Below, piece by piece: positions 1 to 5,284 of a stretch of 5,524 nt of DNA (positions are counted from its first letter, which is position 1; each line of letters starts with the position of its first letter). The position numbers and the translations under genes are program-made. A model generated the notes under the pieces. That model was not told where the DNA came from and did no database searches. It saw nothing but the letters and a program-made list of their open reading frames with translations. Source of the DNA: Nitrospirota bacterium (GTDB lineage Bacteria > Nitrospirota > Thermodesulfovibrionia > Thermodesulfovibrionales > SM23-35). The stretch covers positions 1 through 5,524 of the forward strand of contig JACRGU010000082.1 in NCBI GenBank assembly GCA_016212245.1, in the 5' to 3' direction.

Positions 1-23
1 CGGTAACCGTATACCGACCTAAA

Positions 24-719
24 ATGTCAGTCTTAATAATTAAAAACATAACCACAGAAGGCCCTGGGGCGATAGAGGATTTTCTGAAAAAAGAGGAGAT
101 GCCTTTCAGTATCGTAGAACTCGGTTTAGGTGAGATACTACCCCCTTTAGAGGGATTTGATACCCTTGTTGTGATGGGTGGGCCTATGGGCGTATACGAA
201 ATGGATAGATATCCCCATCTGATGGTAGAGTCCCGTATAATAAGAGAGGCTATAAACAGAGGTATGAGAATCCTCGGTATATGTCTCGGTGCACAGATGG
301 TTGCTCATTGTCTCGGTGCAGAGGTCTATCCAGGGCCTGAAAAGGAGATAGGATGGTACCATATAGAACTTACAGGAGATGGTTTAAAAGACCCTTTGAT
401 GAGGAGATTGGCGATCCATCCTAGGGTAGGAGATTTCTGGAGGAGGTTTAAGGTCTTCCACTGGCACGGTGATACCTTTGGCATTCCGCTCGGTGCTGTA
501 TTATTAGCAAGTTCTGAACTATACAGAAACCAGGCATTCAGATATGGAGATAATGTCTACGGGTTTCAGTTTCATATAGAGGTTACAAAGGAGATGCTCC
601 TTGAATGGTTTAAGGATATGCCTGATAGAGATCAAATAATGGGAGAGACAGAGAAGATATACGAGGAATACACAGGCAGGGCAATGAATTTTTATAAGGC
701 ATTTTTCAGAAAGGAATGA
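24..719 (+). CDS. Stand-alone class I glutamine amidotransferase (GATase1, GMP-synthase-glutaminase-like)
   Basis: A 231-aa cytoplasmic protein with a complete class I glutamine amidotransferase triad. The nucleophile elbow GICLGAQ places the catalytic cysteine at about residue 87, and GFQFHIE gives His184 and Glu186. An oxyanion-type MGGPMG lies at 51-56, and the HWHGDTF and LLASSELYRNQAF stretches are typical of the COG0518 family. It therefore should release ammonia from glutamine, but no synthetase domain is fused to it, so its acceptor substrate is unknown. Members of this family are often labelled GMP synthase-like without being GuaA. The start at 24 fits the usual family N-terminus (MSVLII...EGPG), but no Shine-Dalgarno is visible and the frame stays open to the window edge, so an upstream start cannot be excluded. 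It precedes glnA on the same strand, but 224 bases of repeats separate the two, so co-transcription is uncertain. Confidence 0.85.
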   Translation: MSVLIIKNITTEGPGAIEDFLKKEEMPFSIVELGLGEILPPLEGFDTLVVMGGPMGVYEMDRYPHLMVESRIIREAINRGMRILGICLGAQMVAHCLGAEVYPGPEKEIGWYHIELTGDGLKDPLMRRLAIHPRVGDFWRRFKVFHWHGDTFGIPLGAVLLASSELYRNQAFRYGDNVYGFQFHIEVTKEMLLEWFKDMPDRDQIMGETEKIYEEYTGRAMNFYKAFFRKE

Positions 720-759
720 TATTATTGAGAGATTTAAAATTTGCACCTTTTTGTATAGT

Positions 760-777
760 TCCCTGCTTCCGCAGGGA
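760..777. repeat. Short hairpin repeat, 7-bp stem
   Basis: TCCCTGC (760-766) and GCAGGGA (771-777) form a perfect 7-bp stem with a TTCC loop. It lies 41 bases after the amidotransferase stop codon. No T-run follows it, so it does not look like a standard intrinsic terminator. It looks like a member of a dispersed hairpin family and sits directly before a larger related element. Confidence 0.6.
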
Positions 778-783
778 CAAGTC

Positions 784-850
784 TGGATTCCTGCTGGAGT
801 TTACCCCTGGATTCCCGCTTTCGCGGGAATGACAAAGGGACAGGAATGAC
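784..850. repeat. Nested inverted repeat (dispersed REP-like element)
   Basis: An inner perfect palindrome, ATTCCCGC (811-818) with GCGGGAAT (823-830) around a TTTC loop, lies inside an outer pair, ATTCCTG (787-793) with CAGGAAT (841-847). The arms are near-copies: TGGATTCCTGC at 784-794 resembles TGGATTCCCGC at 808-818, and GGAATGAC occurs at 826-833 and again at 843-850. Repeats with this TGGATTCCCGC...GCGGGAATGAC consensus are familiar between genes in many Nitrospirota and Desulfobacterota assemblies. The nested layout suggests one copy placed within, or duplicated beside, another. Whether it is mobile or functional cannot be read from one copy. Confidence 0.7.
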
Positions 851-875
851 GATGAATGAGTAAAAACAATTATAC

Positions 876-895
876 CCCGAAGCAAAGCTTCGAGG
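876..895. repeat. Hairpin upstream of glnA
   Basis: CGAAGC (878-883) and GCTTCG (887-892) form a perfect 6-bp stem around an AAA loop. Two more C-G pairs (C877-G894 and C876-G895) can form past a bulged A893. The next bases, GAATTCTTTTGATT, are only modestly T-rich, so a terminator or attenuator role is weak. It lies about 50 bases before the glnA start codon and could fold in the 5' leader if the promoter is upstream. It may equally be another dispersed repeat of a second family. Confidence 0.5.
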
Positions 896-943
896 AATTC
901 TTTTGATTAAACTTTAAATTAACTTAAAGAGGAGGATTTAAAG

Positions 944-2272
944 ATGGAGAAACCAAAAGACAAAAAGGATGTGATGGAGCTGGTAAAAAAGCATGATGTG
1001 AAGTTTATCAGGCTCTGGTTTACTGATATCCATGGCCAGCTAAAAAGTTTTGCGATTCCGGTCGAGGAACTCGAATATGCATTTGATGAGGGTATGGGCT
1101 TTGATGGTTCATCCATTAAAGGCTTTGCGAGGATTGATGAAAGCGATATGATCGCAAGGCCTGACCCCACTACATTTGTAATCCTTCCATGGAGACCAAA
1201 GGAAAAGGCGGTTGCGAGGATGTTCTGCGATATCTATGAACCTGATGGTTCCCCATACAAGGGAGACCCAAGATACATCCTTAAGGTGAATCTCGAAAAG
1301 GCAAAACAGAAGGGGTTTACCTTTTATCTCGGTCCTGAATTAGAATACTTCTATTTCAAATCCGACAGAAACTCAGATACACTCGATGAAGGTGGTTATT
1401 TTGATTATCCTATGGATGCTGCAGAAGACCTTCGACGGGATACTATCCTTGCACTCGAATCTATGGGGATAAAGGTGGAGTATTCACATCACGAGGTCGC
1501 CCATTCACAGCATGAGATAGATTTAAGATATGAAGATGCCCTGACAATGGCCGATATAGTCATGACTCACAGGGTAATTGTGAAGGAGATTGCAAAACAA
1601 TATAATGTTTATGCTACCTTTATGCCAAAGCCCATATTCGGCCAGAATGGAAGTGGCATGCATACCCATCAGTCTCTCTTTGAGGGTGATAAGAATGCCT
1701 TCTTTGACCCAAAGGACCAATATTTTCTCTCAGATACAGCCAAGAAATATATTGCAGGCCTCCTTACCCATATAAAAGAGATCACCTTAGTCCTGAACCA
1801 ATGGGTGAACTCTTATAAACGGCTTGTCCTTGGATACGAAGCACCTGTCTATATCTGCTGGGCAAGGCGAAACAGGTCTACCCTCGTAAGGGTTCCCCTT
1901 TATAAGCCAGGCAAGGAGAAGGCAACGCGTATAGAGCTCCGCTCACCTGACCCTGCCTGTAATCCTTATCTTGCCTTTGCCTGTATGCTTCAGGCAGGAC
2001 TCAAAGGTGTCGAGAAAGGTTATCAGCTTCCTGAACCAATTGAGATGGATGTTTATCACCTTTCTGAGGAAGATAGGAAGAAATATAACATAGACTGTCT
2101 CCCCGGAAGCCTTATAGAGGCTATAGAATACGCAGAAAAGAGTGAACTTCTAAGGGAAACCCTCGGCAACCATATCTTTGAACAGCTCATAATCAGCAAA
2201 AGAGTGGAGTGGGATGACTACCGGATAAGGATTCACCCTTATGAGATAGAGCGATATCTGCCGATTCTTTAA
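944..2272 (+). CDS. glnA: Glutamine synthetase, type I (GSI-alpha-like)
   Basis: Makes glutamine from glutamate, ammonia and ATP in the cytoplasm, the main entry of ammonium into biomass. The 442-aa product has an N-terminal beta-grasp domain (about 15-100) and the catalytic domain (about 107-442). Visible landmarks are the GFDGSSIKGF latch (52-61), metal-binding E132 and E134 in PELEYF, E184 and E191 in HHEVAHSQHEID, the ATP/metal loop KPIFGQNGSGMHTH with H240, and RIELRSPDP with E331. Length and the lack of the roughly 25-residue insertion of GSI-beta place it with GSI-alpha. The NLYDLP adenylylation motif is replaced by DVYHLSEEDR near 369-378, so AMP modification is unlikely. Arg63 aligns with the Bacillus Arg62 used in glutamine feedback inhibition (family knowledge). 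A strong AGAGGAGG at 928-935, 8 bases before the ATG, fixes the start. I see no sigma-54 (-24/-12) promoter. Confidence 0.98.
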   Translation: MEKPKDKKDVMELVKKHDVKFIRLWFTDIHGQLKSFAIPVEELEYAFDEGMGFDGSSIKGFARIDESDMIARPDPTTFVILPWRPKEKAVARMFCDIYEPDGSPYKGDPRYILKVNLEKAKQKGFTFYLGPELEYFYFKSDRNSDTLDEGGYFDYPMDAAEDLRRDTILALESMGIKVEYSHHEVAHSQHEIDLRYEDALTMADIVMTHRVIVKEIAKQYNVYATFMPKPIFGQNGSGMHTHQSLFEGDKNAFFDPKDQYFLSDTAKKYIAGLLTHIKEITLVLNQWVNSYKRLVLGYEAPVYICWARRNRSTLVRVPLYKPGKEKATRIELRSPDPACNPYLAFACMLQAGLKGVEKGYQLPEPIEMDVYHLSEEDRKKYNIDCLPGSLIEAIEYAEKSELLRETLGNHIFEQLIISKRVEWDDYRIRIHPYEIERYLPIL

Positions 2273-2292
2273 ACTCGATTTTCAAATACCCC

Positions 2293-2323
2293 TTGCATAA
2301 GCTGATTAAAACTGTGGTAAAAT
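2293..2323 (+). promoter_or_regulatory. Extended -10 promoter for smpB, probably giving a leaderless message
   Basis: TTGCAT (2293-2298) resembles a -35 box and TAAAAT (2318-2323) a -10 box. The spacing of 19 bases is long, but TG at 2315-2316 makes an extended -10 (TGGTAAAAT). Initiation 6-7 bases after the -10 would fall at 2329-2330, on or next to the smpB ATG at 2329. No Shine-Dalgarno precedes that ATG, which agrees with leaderless translation. The call rests on sequence pattern only. Confidence 0.5.
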
Positions 2324-2328
2324 TATAA

Positions 2329-2769
2329 ATGAAAATAGTCTGCCAGAACAGGAAGGCATATCACGATTACAAGATTGAAGAGACCTTAGAGGCAGGCATT
2401 GCTCTTTTAGGAACAGAGGTAAAATCCCTGAGAGAAGGGAAGGCGAACCTGAAGGATGGCTATGTGATTATTAAGGGCTCAGAGGTATTTCTCCTGAATT
2501 CTCACATCAGTCCTTACACGCATGGAAATATCTCAAACCACGATCCTGTCAGGACGAGAAAGCTCCTTCTCCATAGGGCTGAGATAGAGAGACTGAGCGG
2601 CAAAACAACGCAGAAGGGATATACTTTAATACCTCTGAAGATTTATTTTAAGGACAGCAGGGCAAAGGTTGAGATAGGCCTTGCAAAAGGCAAAAGGCTT
2701 TTTGAAAAACGTGAAACAATCAAAGAAAGAGAGGCAAAGAGGGAAATAGCAAGGGCCATAAAAAGATAG
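2329..2769 (+). CDS. smpB: SsrA-binding protein SmpB
   Basis: Binds the tRNA-like domain of tmRNA and carries it to ribosomes stalled on broken messages, standing in for the missing codon-anticodon pairing. The 146-aa product has the full family length. NRKAYHDY is at 7-14, LGTEVKSLREGKANLKDGY (about 27-45) covers the core of the OB-like barrel, and HISPYTHGN is at 59-67. The basic C-terminal tail, GKRLFEKRETIKERE to the end, enters the mRNA channel in known structures. The start at 2329 gives the usual short N-terminus, although no ribosome binding site is visible; a promoter immediately upstream suggests a leaderless transcript. Its RNA partner ssrA begins 81 bases downstream on the same strand, so the two may share a transcript that is then processed. 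Confidence 0.98.
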   Translation: MKIVCQNRKAYHDYKIEETLEAGIALLGTEVKSLREGKANLKDGYVIIKGSEVFLLNSHISPYTHGNISNHDPVRTRKLLLHRAEIERLSGKTTQKGYTLIPLKIYFKDSRAKVEIGLAKGKRLFEKRETIKEREAKREIARAIKR

Positions 2770-2839
2770 TTCGGAGTTTAGAGTTCGGAGTTAGGAGTTA
2801 AGAAAGTCTCCGAAACTAAATTACTCCAAACTCTGAACT
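2768..2839 (+). repeat. Two-level inverted repeat filling the smpB-ssrA spacer
   Basis: The outer arms AGTTCGGAGTTT (2768-2779) and AAACTCTGAACT (2828-2839) pair over 12 positions with one G-U. Inside them AGTTCGGAG (2782-2790) pairs with CTCCGAAACT (2808-2817) with one bulged base. The left side is also a direct repeat: AGTTCGGAGTT occurs at 2768-2778 and 2782-2792 (period 14), followed by AGGAGTT at 2793-2799. The outer stem starts inside the smpB stop codon and ends 11 bases before tmRNA. No T-run follows, so it is not a standard terminator. It could be a dispersed repeat or an RNA processing site. Confidence 0.65.
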
Positions 2840-2850
2840 AAAACTACGTC

Positions 2851-3197
2851 GGGGGTGAAAGGGCTCGACGGGGGCTATGAGGCTCAGGTGGCATGTCGTG
2901 GCTCCGTCGCCACGTTAAAAGGCGGAAACAAACACAAACGCCAATAGTGAACTGGCAGTCGCTGCTTAATTAAAGCAGCACGCTACCCTGAGATTGCCTG
3001 TGTTTCAGGGATAGCGTCGGACAGCAGGCTGGCTACAGGGATTTTCCCCTGACCCTGGTGCGAGATTAAGGGGGATGGAGTCTTAGGGAGCCTGCCTGCT
3101 GGCAACCTGAGATTCGAGACTGAGTAAACAGGATAAGCATGTAGAAGCCTGAGAGTAGTGCTTTCGGACGCGGGTTCAATTCCCGCCACCTCCACCA
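2851..3197 (+). ncRNA. ssrA: Transfer-messenger RNA (tmRNA, 10Sa RNA), one-piece
   Basis: Rescues stalled ribosomes: charged with alanine, it enters the A site with SmpB, then supplies a short reading frame that tags the product for proteolysis. The 347-nt gene is complete. The acceptor stem is GGGGGTG (2851-2857) with CACCTCC (3187-3193), followed by A and an encoded CCA. The T arm is GCGGG-TTCAATT-CCCGC (3170-3186). PK1 combines stem CGTGGC/GCCACG (2897-2902/2909-2914) with loop CCGTC (2904-2908) pairing to GGCGG (2921-2925). The tag frame ends at TAA 2967-2969 within a hairpin GCTGCTT/AAGCAGC. PK2 has ACGCTA/TAGCGT and CCCTGA/TCAGGG, with loop GCCTG (2996-3000) pairing to CAGGC (3025-3029). 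It is not the permuted two-piece form. No clear promoter of its own is visible (only TAAAAC at 2839-2844, without a -35), so co-transcription with smpB is plausible. Confidence 0.97.
2940..2969 (+). other. tmRNA tag reading frame (ANSELAVAA, stop TAA)
   Basis: Codons from GCC at 2940 read A-N-S-E-L-A-V-A-A and then TAA. Preceded by the alanine carried on tmRNA, this gives a tag ending in the hydrophobic LAVAA recognised by ClpXP-type proteases in known systems. The resume codon is inferred: it starts with the common Ala-Asn, lies 14 A-rich bases after PK1 and has A at position -4. The same frame is open further upstream (GCG at 2922, adding AETNTN), but that codon overlaps the 3' strand of PK1, so it is less likely. 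Confidence 0.75.
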
Positions 3198-3238
3198 TCC
3201 TATTCAGTTTTTCTTCGAATACCTGGTTGAAAAACTCC

Positions 3239-3252
3239 TTCCATATATGGAA
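3239..3252. promoter_or_regulatory. Perfect 14-bp palindrome upstream of the amidase operon
   Basis: TTCCATATATGGAA is a perfect self-complementary 14-mer, 44 bases before the amidase start codon and just upstream of a possible extended -10. Its position would suit a dimeric regulator, but no regulator is encoded in the window, and A/T-rich palindromes of this size can occur by chance. Functional assignment is a guess. Confidence 0.3.
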
Positions 3253-3266
3253 AATGTATGGTGCCA

Positions 3267-3275
3267 TGATATAGT
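3267..3275 (+). promoter_or_regulatory. Possible extended -10 box for the amidase-gerMN-murI-rph operon
   Basis: TGATATAGT matches an extended -10 (TGn plus TATAGT, 3270-3275). There is no good -35: TGGAAA at 3248-3253, inside the 14-bp palindrome, is the nearest candidate at 16 bases. A start about 7 bases downstream would leave a leader of only some 15 bases that just includes the ribosome binding site. Readthrough from ssrA is the alternative, since no intrinsic terminator is evident after 3197. Confidence 0.3.
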
Positions 3276-3279
3276 AGGG

Positions 3280-3286
3280 GGAGGAG
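3280..3286 (+). promoter_or_regulatory. Ribosome binding site that decides the TTG start of the amidase
   Basis: GGAGGAG lies 10 bases before TTG at 3297. An in-frame TGA at 3267-3269 rules out a longer protein, and the next in-frame ATG (codon 14) would cut into the signal peptide. Together these support TTG as the start. Confidence 0.7.
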
Positions 3287-3296
3287 ATTTTTTCAA

Positions 3297-3932
3297 TTGA
3301 AAAAGGGATTCTTTTTATTTTTAGCCATATCGCTTATGACGGTTTCCTTGTTTGCTCAGGCAAAGACAGGAGCTTTGCGTATTGTGCTTGATGCAGGACA
3401 CGGAGGCTATGACTTTGGGATTATCTCTGGAGATGTGAAGGAGAAAGACATCAGTCTGGGTCTAACTAAAGATTTAGGTGCAATTCTTTCAAAGAAAGGT
3501 AAAAAGGTTTTTCTTACACGTAAGGTTGACCAGTACATATCACTCATTGATAGGATAAACCTCGTTAACCAGAAGAGCCCTGAGGTATTTATAAGTATCC
3601 ATTCCTCAATGTCTGAGAATTTTGTCCTTTACAGTCCTGAGTTTGAAGAACAAGGTTCTGATGAAATAGTTGACCTTTACAGCCTTTCATCGAGACAGAA
3701 AAAATATATCGGAAAAAGCAAGGCTCTTTCAGATTGCATTGGAGAGGCAATAAAAGGCGAGTTCAAGGTGGATGTTATTCGCAGAGAGATGTTTCTTCCT
3801 GTACTCAATTCTGCTAATGCACCTTCTGTTTTAATCGAACTCCCTTCACCGAAATTTGTGGTTTATGACCAACAGATGAGGGCGAGACTTGTAAATTCAA
3901 TTATCAATGGAATCGCAGCATATGAATATTAA
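3297..3932 (+). CDS. Exported N-acetylmuramoyl-L-alanine amidase (Amidase_3 family)
   Basis: A zinc amidase that cuts the bond between N-acetylmuramic acid and L-alanine in peptidoglycan, expected outside the inner membrane. A signal peptide covers about residues 1-22 (MKKG, then a hydrophobic core, then SLFAQA). The mature domain keeps all four expected active-site positions: H35 in LDAGHGG, E49 in VKEKDISLGL, H102 in FISIHSS, and E181 in SVLIELPS. At 211 aa it is close to a bare catalytic domain with no AMIN or SPOR module. It is divergent: the usual HAN after the second histidine is HSS, the middle region is rich in charged residues (about 115-125), and the final motif is IELPSP instead of VE-GFLSN. 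Activity is likely but not certain. It starts with TTG behind a good ribosome binding site and overlaps the next gene, so it is the first gene of an envelope operon. Confidence 0.9.
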   Translation: MKKGFFLFLAISLMTVSLFAQAKTGALRIVLDAGHGGYDFGIISGDVKEKDISLGLTKDLGAILSKKGKKVFLTRKVDQYISLIDRINLVNQKSPEVFISIHSSMSENFVLYSPEFEEQGSDEIVDLYSLSSRQKKYIGKSKALSDCIGEAIKGEFKVDVIRREMFLPVLNSANAPSVLIELPSPKFVVYDQQMRARLVNSIINGIAAYEY

Positions 3933-4482
3933 AAGGCTATCTGGCATAATACTGTTGATATTACTTTTCCTAAGTGGTGCTGCAGGTGGATATTTTTATT
4001 TCTCGAAGGTCTTTTCTAAGGACAGGCCCCCTACAGAAGAGATAGTTGAGACACTAACTAAGGCAGAAAACCTGTTTTCTTTGAGGATTTATTATCCTGC
4101 AGGTGATCGGCTCCAGATGGAGGAAAGGAGGATTCTGAGGAGGACTGCGCAGATGGCGATTGCAGAAGCTACAGTAGAAGAATTCCTTAAAGGGCCTGCA
4201 GGTGTAATGGTATCAAATATACCGAGTGATGCAAGGCTTCTCTGTCTATATAAAGATGCAGACAGGATACTCTATGTTGATCTGTCAGACGAGTTCAGGA
4301 GGAATTTTAAGGGCGATGCTGTTACAGAATTCCTCCTCCTTAAGGGTCTATATGAGAGCCTTGTTTCAAATATACAGGATATTAAAGATGTAAAAGTCCT
4401 TATAGAGGGGAAGGAGATAGAAACGCTCGGAGGCCACCTCTATCTTTCGTATCCTTTAAAAGATATGGTTTTACATGAATAA
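3922..4482 (+). CDS. Membrane-anchored GerMN-domain protein
   Basis: A 186-aa protein with a short basic N-terminus and one hydrophobic segment (about residues 8-27), then a linker and a GerMN domain from about residue 52 to the end. Family features are SLRIYYPAG at 53-61, VEEFLKGP (85-92), SNIPSDARLL (98-107), LYVDLSDEF (117-125) and a closing pattern of VKVLIEGKEIETLGGH then a proline-leucine (157-179). GerMN domains occur in spore germination protein GerM but also in many non-spore-forming bacteria, where they are thought to sit at the envelope. Its place after an amidase and before murI fits a role in cell-wall handling, perhaps as a partner of the amidase; that is inference. An ATG at 3907 would add five residues (MESQH); 3922 is preferred because it gives the usual basic-then-hydrophobic N-terminus. 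The overlap with the amidase is 11 bases from 3922, and only weak GGAA is seen as ribosome binding site, so coupling is likely. Confidence 0.85.
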   Translation: MNIKRLSGIILLILLFLSGAAGGYFYFSKVFSKDRPPTEEIVETLTKAENLFSLRIYYPAGDRLQMEERRILRRTAQMAIAEATVEEFLKGPAGVMVSNIPSDARLLCLYKDADRILYVDLSDEFRRNFKGDAVTEFLLLKGLYESLVSNIQDIKDVKVLIEGKEIETLGGHLYLSYPLKDMVLHE

Positions 4483-5284
4483 GAAAGATAGGCCGATTGG
4501 TGTCTTTGATTCTGGGATAGGTGGACTCACGGTTTTAAAGGAGATAATAAAGGAACTGCCTGATGAAGGCACTATTTATCTCGGCGATACTGCGAGGGTT
4601 CCATACGGGATAAGGTCGCCGGAAACAGTCATTAGATATTCATTCGAAAATACGAGATTCCTCTCTTCGAGAGATATTAAAATCCTCGTAGTTGCCTGCA
4701 ATACCGCATCGTCTGTCAGCCTCGATGCCATCAAAAACAGCATCCCGATACCTGTTATTGGAGTTATTGAGCCAGGGGCAAAGGCTGCTGTCAGGGCTAC
4801 AAGGAACAAGAAGATCGGGATTATAGGCACAGAGGCAACAATAAAAAGCGGTTCTTATACAAGGGCGATCAAGGCTATTGATAAAGATGTAGAGGTATTC
4901 GGTCTTTCATGTCCTTTATTTGTACCGCTTGTAGAGGAAGGGTGGACAGAGGGGGATGTTGTTACCATGATTACCAAAAGGTATCTTGAGGGAATAAAAG
5001 ATAAATGTATAGATACCCTTGTACTCGGATGCACACATTATCCTTTACTGAAAAAGGTTATATCCTCGGTTATAGGTGAGGATGTAAGACTTATAGACTC
5101 TGCAGTTGAGGTAGCACAGGAGATAAAGGCAACCCTTGAGATCGCTGGTTTGAAGAGGGAACAGGAAGAGATGCCCTTAAGGGAGTTTTATGTAACTGAT
5201 TCACCTGAGAGGTTTATAAAAGTCGGCGAGAGATTTTTTGGGCAGAAGATAGAACATATAGAAAAAATAGCGGTTGGAGGCTAA
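4475..5284 (+). CDS. murI: Glutamate racemase
   Basis: Converts L-glutamate to D-glutamate for the peptidoglycan stem peptide, without cofactor, in the cytoplasm. The 269-aa product is full length. GVFDSGIGGLTV (9-20) supplies Asp12 and Ser13, YLGDTARVPYG (35-45) is the second signature, VVACNTASS (72-80) holds the first catalytic Cys75, and VLGCTHYPLL (183-192) holds Cys186 and His188. Both cysteines of the two-base mechanism are therefore present. The gene overlaps the end of the GerMN gene by 8 bases (ATG at 4475, upstream stop TAA at 4480-4482) and has no Shine-Dalgarno of its own, so it is probably translated by coupling. It ends in TAA, immediately followed by the rph ATG. Its presence next to an amidase makes this an envelope-related operon. 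Confidence 0.98.
   Translation: MNKKDRPIGVFDSGIGGLTVLKEIIKELPDEGTIYLGDTARVPYGIRSPETVIRYSFENTRFLSSRDIKILVVACNTASSVSLDAIKNSIPIPVIGVIEPGAKAAVRATRNKKIGIIGTEATIKSGSYTRAIKAIDKDVEVFGLSCPLFVPLVEEGWTEGDVVTMITKRYLEGIKDKCIDTLVLGCTHYPLLKKVISSVIGEDVRLIDSAVEVAQEIKATLEIAGLKREQEEMPLREFYVTDSPERFIKVGERFFGQKIEHIEKIAVGG

Noticed and set aside
1..22. Possible tail of an upstream gene (codons ending GNRIPT, stop TAA at 20-22)
   Set aside because: Only seven codons are visible, so neither its existence nor its identity can be supported; the short inverted repeat CGGTA/TACCG here is too small to interpret.
847..875. Possible glnA promoter: TGACGA (847-852), 17 bases, TTATAC (870-875)
   Set aside because: Both boxes match the consensus poorly and the first lies inside the repeat element; it is not distinguishable from chance.
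720..943. CRISPR array or insertion sequence in the repeat-rich gap
   Set aside because: The repeats are palindromic, unevenly spaced and of different families, with no regular spacers, no transposase frame and no target-site duplication.
1523..1720. Minus-strand open frame within glnA, and similar ones at 147-362, 519-746, 919-1170, 4576-4830 and 5332-5523
   Set aside because: They lie opposite well-supported genes, have no recognisable domain, and are explained as shadows of those genes.
1590..1775. Plus-strand 61-codon open frame in another frame of glnA
   Set aside because: It overlaps the conserved catalytic core of glutamine synthetase and has no own ribosome binding site or recognisable motif.
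3206..3236. AGTTTTTC/GAAAAACT inverted repeat as a terminator of ssrA
   Set aside because: The stem is A/T-rich with a 15-base loop and no T-run after it, so it does not fit an intrinsic terminator.
2983..3267. 94-codon open frame on the minus strand containing VAGIEPASESTTLRLL
   Set aside because: It is antisense to tmRNA; the peptide arises from the reverse complement of the conserved 3' part of ssrA (T arm and acceptor region). This is a well-known source of false protein annotations.
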